From contig JBEKYC010000115.1 in the NCBI GenBank assembly GCA_049511415.1, positions 1 to 11,563 of the forward strand: a stretch of DNA of 11,563 bases, read 5' to 3'. Every line of letters starts with the position of its first letter. The stretch's first letter is position 1. Below the pieces are notes generated by a model. That model ran no database searches, was not told the origin of the DNA, and worked only from the letters and a program-made list of their open reading frames with translations. This document shows positions 7,378-11,563 of the stretch, one piece after another. A program made the translations under genes and the position numbers. This DNA comes from Bog-159 sp049511415. GTDB taxonomy: Bacteria; Acidobacteriota; Terriglobia; Bryobacterales; Bryobacteraceae.

Positions 7378-7725
7378 TCAACTCACGCCGCCGAAGGCGA
7401 TCCTGACCAGAACCTTCTCCACCGCTCGTCGTCCCGGTTCGGTGTCGATCGGTTCTAGCGGGATGTGGCCGCCGAGCGCCCGGTTGGACCGCTTCAGCCA
7501 CCGGGTGGCGGTCTCCTCATCCGCGAGGTATTGCTTGGCGAGCGCAATGATGCGCGCCAGCCGGTACAGCCGGTAGGACTTGTAGCGCGCCAGGCGCCCC
7601 TACTGCCTGCGCCGTTGCATGCCGCGGGGCGAACGATCCAGCGTTGCCGACAGATCCTTCAAGGTCAGGCCGGCGGAATGCATCACGCGACCCAGAACGC
7701 TCTCAACCGACGGTCTGCGCCGCAG
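7378..7725 (-). pseudogene. Broken Xre/MbcA/ParS-type (DUF2384) antitoxin remnant
   Basis: No intact ORF exists, but one minus-strand frame reads as the antitoxin of RES-type toxin-antitoxin systems. Before a TAG at 7600-7602 it gives ERVLGRVMH-like sequence, then GLTLKDLSATLDRSPRGMQRRRQ in two parts: the helix-turn-helix region. After the TAG, in the same frame, come GRL, SYRLYRLARIIALAK, DEETATRWLK, SNRALGG, PLEPIDTEPGRRAVEKVL and RIAFGGVS, the DUF2384 C-terminal domain in correct order, ending at TGA 7378-7380. The stop stands where family members usually carry one residue before GRL. The N-terminus is also short: the frame has no credible start and runs into the end of the TonB gene. No RES toxin follows on the minus strand. 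It is a decayed orphan, with a single sequencing error at the TAG less likely because the 5' part is lost too. Confidence 0.75.
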
Positions 7726-7726
7726 G

Positions 7727-8527
7727 TCACAGCAAGCGGAAGTTCACTTCAATGGCGGCGGCTTCCACCACTGGCTTGCCGTCGCGGTACGCGGGACGGA
7801 AGCGCCATTGCTTCACTGCCTCGACCGCTTTTTCGTCCAAGCCCAAGCCGAGGCCGCGAGTCACTCGTACGTTGCTTAGCCGGCCACTAGCGTCTACTTC
7901 GCCGTACAGCATCACGGTGCCTTGCAGCTTGGCTTTGCGGGCTTCTTCGGAGAATTCAGGCTCTACCTTGTAGAGCAGCACGGGGGCAGTGGATGCGCCT
8001 GCGAAGCCATGCTTGATGCCGCCGATCCCATCGCCGCCTTCGCCCGGCCCGTAGCCCGGACCTTTGCCGGGTCCGACGCCACCGCAGCAGCCCGTGCCTA
8101 TTCCCCCGCCCGCGCCAGGGCCGTCGGATGGCGGACCCGGTCTTGCAAACGGATCGCCTAATATCGACGTATCCAGTGGCGGCAGTTTCACATCCGCGGA
8201 GATCACCAGCATCGGCTCCATCACCAGCTTGGGATTCAAGTTAGTGACTTGCGTGGTCGGCGGCGTGAATTGCCGCGGAGCGAGCCGGGGCAGGTTACCC
8301 TGGCTGGCGGGAAGGGTTGAATGAGCGCCTCCACCACCGCCGCCGTGAGCGTCTGGGATATAAGGCGCGATGATGGGAATGTGGTCCATCGCACCGCGAA
8401 GTGACTCCTGGACCTTGTGGTTTGTCCCGGCGACGAATAGTAAAGCGACTACCGCGCAGTGGATGCTGAGTGACATGGCTGGTCCGCGTGCGGACCGGCT
8501 GGTCTGGACGGCCATGGTTTGAAACAT
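7727..8527 (-). CDS. TonB-family energy transducer-like protein with glycine-rich linker
   Basis: The product has 266 residues. An N-terminal membrane anchor spans about 17-34 (SLSIHCAVVALLFVAG), then a long low-complexity periplasmic stretch includes a Gly run at 62-67 and a Gly/Pro-rich block at 130-172 containing a Cys-Cys pair at 147-148. The C-terminal TonB domain covers about 183-266: YKVEPEFSEEARKAKLQGTV, then VDASGRLSNVRV, LDEKAVEAVKQWRFRPAYRDGKPV and VNF, all diagnostic. Such proteins pass energy from ExbB/ExbD to outer-membrane TonB-dependent receptors; none of these partners is in the window, and the usual Pro-Lys/Pro-Glu linker is replaced by glycine. Start 8527 is chosen as the first ATG; 8515 is possible. 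Neither has a clear SD. The antitoxin remnant lies directly downstream on the same strand. Confidence 0.88.
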   Translation of the reverse strand: MFQTMAVQTSRSARGPAMSLSIHCAVVALLFVAGTNHKVQESLRGAMDHIPIIAPYIPDAHGGGGGGAHSTLPASQGNLPRLAPRQFTPPTTQVTNLNPKLVMEPMLVISADVKLPPLDTSILGDPFARPGPPSDGPGAGGGIGTGCCGGVGPGKGPGYGPGEGGDGIGGIKHGFAGASTAPVLLYKVEPEFSEEARKAKLQGTVMLYGEVDASGRLSNVRVTRGLGLGLDEKAVEAVKQWRFRPAYRDGKPVVEAAAIEVNFRLL

Positions 8528-8570
8528 AGCGGCTTTGCTATCGCATTTGGATGGCCATTAGTTCGGGTTA

Positions 8571-8599
8571 GTTATCTTATTGATACCCGTATATGTCAC
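8571..8599 (-). promoter_or_regulatory. Candidate sigma-70-type promoter of the TonB-like gene
   Basis: On the minus strand GTGACA (8594-8599, 5/6 to TTGACA) and GATAAC (8571-8576, 4/6 to TATAAT) are separated by exactly 17 nt. The predicted start lies about 37 nt before the ATG at 8527, so unlike its neighbours this gene would have a leader. ATAC-GG-GTAT within the spacer is a small inverted repeat that might be an operator. Confidence 0.45.
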
Positions 8600-8704
8600 G
8601 CTGGCAGTCAAGAGTTACTCTGTCATTTCGGTGGATACAGGTGAGCGTAGGGTTCCCAGAACCGGCGAGGCTCGTCGATTCTGTTAGCCTCCGGAAGAGG
8701 GCTT

Positions 8705-9038
8705 ATGAAGACCGGCCGCAGCTTGCAGAAAGTGGTGCGCGATCCTGCGGCTCCGCCGTGGCGATGGCATCCGCAGAACGCAATGAGTTTTCCGCAGGCT
8801 CTGCGGGACGCCATACCCACGCTGAAGCGGTGCTGGGGTCGATGCCTGGTGCTCACGTCGCGCCGTCAATGACGTGCTGTGGGGCCGGCGCGAGCGCGTC
8901 AAGTTTCAGGTGGAGGAAACCGGCAAACTGACCGGCAAATTCGACGTATGGATCGACATTGACCCCGCCGCCGCGCGGGGACTGGCGCGCACGCTGGAGC
9001 AACTCGCGGACGAGGCGGAGGCAATCCGCCCACAATAA
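8705..9038 (+). pseudogene. Small unidentified gene, frameshifted or lacking its start
   Basis: Two plus-strand frames overlap here. The first starts at ATG 8705 after an SD-like GGAAGAGGG and gives 55 residues (MKTGRSLQKVV...) to a TGA at 8870-8872. The second is open from about 8827 to TAA 9036-9038 with no ATG, and its last 57 codons look coding: RRERVKFQVEETGKLTGKF, then DVWIDIDPAAARGLARTLEQLADEAEA. I read that as two beta strands and a helix; GC3 is near 79%. Moving from the first frame to the second needs a +1 shift near 8860. I do not recognise the family. It may be one gene broken by an indel, or a short gene that lost its start. Its stop codon directly abuts the stop codon of the convergent hydrolase gene. 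Confidence 0.4.
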
Positions 9039-10316
9039 TCAGGCCAGCGTTTCGTCCAGCCAGTTGTAGATGCAGTAATCGCGATAACCCGGAGCCGCCA
9101 CTTCGCAATGCTGGTCTGCGCCCTGCGCGTGCGTGAAGCGCACGATCTGCTTGGGACACTGGAGTGCGTCGTAAAGCTTCTGCGCCTGCCCGGGCATAAA
9201 AGGCTCGCCTTCCGGATCGGTGATGAGCATGGGACACTGGATGCGGCCGGCCGCCTCCGCCAGATTATAGTCGCGCACCGCATGAAACGCGTCGTAGTAT
9301 GAGGCCATGCCAAAGGGCCGCATACGGAAGCGCAGCGTCATCCGGGCGCGCGCGTTATTCGCCGTGCCGGTTTTGAGCAACTGGTCGAACTGTTCCTTCT
9401 TGCCCGCGTTCAACATATCGCGCACGAACGCCGGCAAGTTGTGCATCCACGGGTCCGACATATCCCAGGCGCCCGGATCGGCCACGCCCGCCGCGATGCG
9501 GTGTTCGTAGGCCAGCGCGCGCGGCGCCCAATAGCCGCCCATGCTGGAGCCGATCAACGCGATGCGCTTGTGGTCCACCTCGCGATGCCGCAGCATGGCG
9601 TCCACCACAGGCGCGATCACCTTCTCCCAATCGGGGCGGAAATAGAGCTTACGCACCCACAGCGAATCGCCCTGGCCGGGTCCGTTGAAGATCAGGCAAT
9701 TGTAGCCGCGCGCCAGTGCGCCGGCCGCGCCCCGGCCATAACTGCTGTTCTCCATTCCGTCGGCGCCGTTATTGAGAATCACCAGCGGCCGGCGGCGGCG
9801 CGAACCATCCACGCGCGCCAACCACCCCGTCAGCGCCCCGCCTTCATACGGAATCTCGATGCGCTCCATGGGCGGATCGAAGCGCGCGGCCGCCGCGGCC
9901 CAGCATGCCGCGTATTCCTCGAAGCAGGGCTGGATGCGGTCCGGGTCCTTAGTGCCGTCCGCAAACCGCATGGCGACGCTGAAACAATTAGCCGCCCACA
10001 AATACGCCTCCCGCGCGCTCACCTTGTGCTGCTTGGCGGCGGCTTGGTCGGCTAGTTTGCGCGCCTCCACGCCGGCATCATGATAAGCCTGGTACGCCGA
10101 CTCGAAGTCGCCGGCTTTGATTTGCGACGCTATATACAACACCTTGCCGGGATCGCTTCCGTGCTGGTAGGAGGCGCCCAGGGCAATTAAGTTGCTGAAG
10201 CCAAAATCCGGATCGGCGAACGGCGAGACAGGCGCGGCGGTCTGTTCGGCCGGTAGGGCGGCGGTCGAAGCCGCTAATGCCAGGAAGGAACGGCGGTTGA
10301 ACACGGTAGTCTCCAT
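9039..10316 (-). CDS. Tat-exported alpha/beta hydrolase (FrsA / dihydroxypseudooxynicotine-hydrolase-like)
   Basis: The product has 425 residues. It opens with a twin-arginine signal (NRRSFLALAASTAALPAE, residues 7-24), so it is likely exported folded. Residues about 40-150 form a helical cap, and about 151-425 an alpha/beta hydrolase fold: NGPGQGDS at 211-218, the nucleophile elbow G-S-S-M-G at 256-260 with Ser258, an acid in LITDPEGE near 367-371, and His403 in GADQHCE. This resembles the esterase/C-C hydrolase group with an N-terminal cap, such as FrsA-like esterases and 2,6-dihydroxypseudooxynicotine hydrolase. The substrate cannot be read from the sequence. In place of the usual HG.DD before the acid there is DPEGE, so the catalytic acid is either Asp367 or Glu371. 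The start is the ATG before the Tat motif; no SD is seen. It is divergent from metG across a 60-nt gap and convergent with the small damaged gene. Confidence 0.9.
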   Translation of the reverse strand: METTVFNRRSFLALAASTAALPAEQTAAPVSPFADPDFGFSNLIALGASYQHGSDPGKVLYIASQIKAGDFESAYQAYHDAGVEARKLADQAAAKQHKVSAREAYLWAANCFSVAMRFADGTKDPDRIQPCFEEYAACWAAAAARFDPPMERIEIPYEGGALTGWLARVDGSRRRRPLVILNNGADGMENSSYGRGAAGALARGYNCLIFNGPGQGDSLWVRKLYFRPDWEKVIAPVVDAMLRHREVDHKRIALIGSSMGGYWAPRALAYEHRIAAGVADPGAWDMSDPWMHNLPAFVRDMLNAGKKEQFDQLLKTGTANNARARMTLRFRMRPFGMASYYDAFHAVRDYNLAEAAGRIQCPMLITDPEGEPFMPGQAQKLYDALQCPKQIVRFTHAQGADQHCEVAAPGYRDYCIYNWLDETLA

Positions 10317-10376
10317 GCCCGAAACGGCAGGCGCGGGTCAATGTTTAGTACGATGATTTTGGGCGCCAAGATCCAC

Positions 10377-11563
10377 ATGAACAAATACTATCTCACCACT
10401 CCCATCTATTACGTGAACGCCGCGCCGCATATCGGACACGCCTACACCACCATCGTCGCGGACCTGATCAAGCGTTTCAAACAGATGCAAGGCTATCACG
10501 TGGAACTCACCACCGGTTCCGACGAGCATGGCGTCAACGTGGAGCGCGCCGCCGAACGCGCCGGAAAGACGCCCATTGCATTCTGCGACGTGATTGCCGC
10601 GGAGTTCCAGAAGCAGTGGCAGCTCCTGGGCCTGGGCATCGATCACTTTCAGCGCACCACCGATCCGATGCACGCGCTGGTAGTGAACGATCTGTTTCGG
10701 CGTTGCCGCGAAAACGGTTACATCTACAAGGGTTCTTACACCGGGCAATACTGCATTTTCGACAACCTTTATGTGAACGAGGCCAAACCCGGCGACCCCT
10801 GCCCGGATTGCGGACGGCCCACGGAAACCGTCACCGAGGAGAACTTCTTCTTCAAGCTCTCCGAATTTGGCGACAAATTGCTGGCGCTTTACGAATCGCA
10901 GCCGGAATTCATCCAGCCCGATTCGCGCCGGAACGAAGTGCTTTCCTTCGTGCGCCAAGGTCTTATAGATCTTTCGATTACACGGACAAATATCAAGTGG
11001 GGGATTCCGGTTGCCGGGGAAGCCCCGCACGTCTTCTATGTGTGGTTCGATGCGCTGACGGCTTACAAGACCGCAGTCGAAGGCTCTGGAATGTTTCCGG
11101 CGGACCTGCACCTGATCGGCAAGGAAATCGTTCGCTTCCACGCAGTCTACTGGCCCGCATTTCTGATGGCGGCGGGTCTGCCATTGCCCAAGCGTATCTT
11201 TGCCCACGGCTGGCTGCTGTTCGAAGAAAGCAAGATGAGCAAGTCGCGGGGCAACATCGTGCGCTCCGAGCCAATCCGCCAGGTGATGGGCGCCGACGCG
11301 CTGCGCTACTTCCTGTTGCGGGAAGTGGTGTTCGGCCAGGACGGCAGTTTCAGTTACGACGCGCTGATCGGCCGGTATAACTCGGAGCTGGCCAACGGCC
11401 TGGGCAACCTTGTCAGCCGCACGCTGACCATGATCGGCCAATATCGCGCGGGCGCAGTCCCGCCAGGCACGGTGGACGCCATCGCGGAATCCGCACGCCA
11501 GACCATCGCGGATGCCGCGGCGGCGTTCGAAGCGTTCGAATTCTCGCGCGGGCTGGAGGCCAT
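10377..11563 (+). CDS. metG: Methionyl-tRNA synthetase, C-terminus cut by window edge
   Basis: The reading frame stays open from the ATG at 10377 to the right edge (395 complete codons), charging tRNA-Met in the cytoplasm. The start gives the family-typical MNKYYLTTPIYYVNAAPH; in-frame ATGs at 10341 and 10353 would add 8-12 atypical residues and have no better ribosome site. HIGH-type H-I-G-H is at residues 18-21, WFDALTAY near 222-229, GKEIVRFHAVYWPAFL follows, and the KMSKS loop is exact at 286-290. In the knuckle insert only Cys126, Cys142 and Cys145 are present; position 129 is Asp where zinc-binding relatives often have Cys. The start of the anticodon-binding helical domain is visible (NSELANGLGNLVSR). 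The C-terminal remainder, including any tRNA-binding extension, is outside the window. Confidence 0.97.
   Translation, partial: MNKYYLTTPIYYVNAAPHIGHAYTTIVADLIKRFKQMQGYHVELTTGSDEHGVNVERAAERAGKTPIAFCDVIAAEFQKQWQLLGLGIDHFQRTTDPMHALVVNDLFRRCRENGYIYKGSYTGQYCIFDNLYVNEAKPGDPCPDCGRPTETVTEENFFFKLSEFGDKLLALYESQPEFIQPDSRRNEVLSFVRQGLIDLSITRTNIKWGIPVAGEAPHVFYVWFDALTAYKTAVEGSGMFPADLHLIGKEIVRFHAVYWPAFLMAAGLPLPKRIFAHGWLLFEESKMSKSRGNIVRSEPIRQVMGADALRYFLLREVVFGQDGSFSYDALIGRYNSELANGLGNLVSRTLTMIGQYRAGAVPPGTVDAIAESARQTIADAAAAFEAFEFSRGLEA

Noticed and set aside
7367..7890. Several plus-strand ORFs of 69-141 residues
   Set aside because: They lie opposite the antitoxin remnant and the TonB domain, whose minus-strand frames give recognisable families.
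8593..8931. 112-residue plus-strand ORF
   Set aside because: Low-quality Ala/Ser/Gly/Arg translation in a different frame from the SD-preceded ATG and from the coding-like tail; no family resemblance.
10338..11441. 367-residue minus-strand open frame opposite metG
   Set aside because: It overlaps an unmistakable methionyl-tRNA synthetase with exact HIGH and KMSKS motifs; the reverse frame is a codon-bias shadow.

Overview
The window looks like chromosomal DNA from an Acidobacteriota bacterium, most likely of the Solibacter/Bryobacter group. The evidence is lineage-typical gene families: an ADOP-type orphan ABC permease paired with its own PadR regulator, a secreted NHL-repeat protein ending in the Solibacter C-terminal domain (TIGR03437-like), and GC-rich codon use throughout. 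These assignments come from reading the translations, not from a database search.

Layout. Positions 1-2844 (minus strand) hold a two-gene PadR + ADOP permease operon; the permease runs off the left edge. Positions 3036-6218 (minus) hold one large exported protein with 12 NHL propeller repeats, a BACON/Ig-like segment and a TIGR03437-like tail. Positions 6219-6730 contain no gene but several perfect inverted repeats. Positions 6731-7287 (plus) encode an exported OmpA-family peptidoglycan-binding protein split by an apparent one-base loss in a G run. Positions 7378-7725 (minus) hold a broken Xre/MbcA/ParS-type (DUF2384) antitoxin with an in-frame stop and no RES toxin beside it. Positions 7727-8527 (minus) encode a TonB-like protein with a glycine-rich linker. 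Positions 8705-9038 (plus) hold a small damaged or mis-framed gene whose stop abuts the stop of the next gene. Positions 9039-10316 (minus) encode a Tat-exported alpha/beta hydrolase. Positions 10377-11563 (plus) hold the first 395 codons of methionyl-tRNA synthetase, running off the right edge.

How it fits together. Apart from metG, most products act at or outside the cytoplasmic membrane: the permease, NHL protein, OmpA, TonB and hydrolase. I see no single pathway or defence island joining them. The middle (about 6240-9040) looks like an eroded accessory patch: a frameshifted gene, a nonsense-disrupted antitoxin, a start-less small ORF and structured spacer DNA. The most interesting non-coding signal is at the promoters. 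Three genes (PadR, NHL protein, OmpA) have a -10-like hexamer ending only 7-10 nt from the start codon, which suggests leaderless mRNAs. Two of these (PadR and NHL) also carry an inverted repeat with a 9-nt spacer lying directly against the -10 box.
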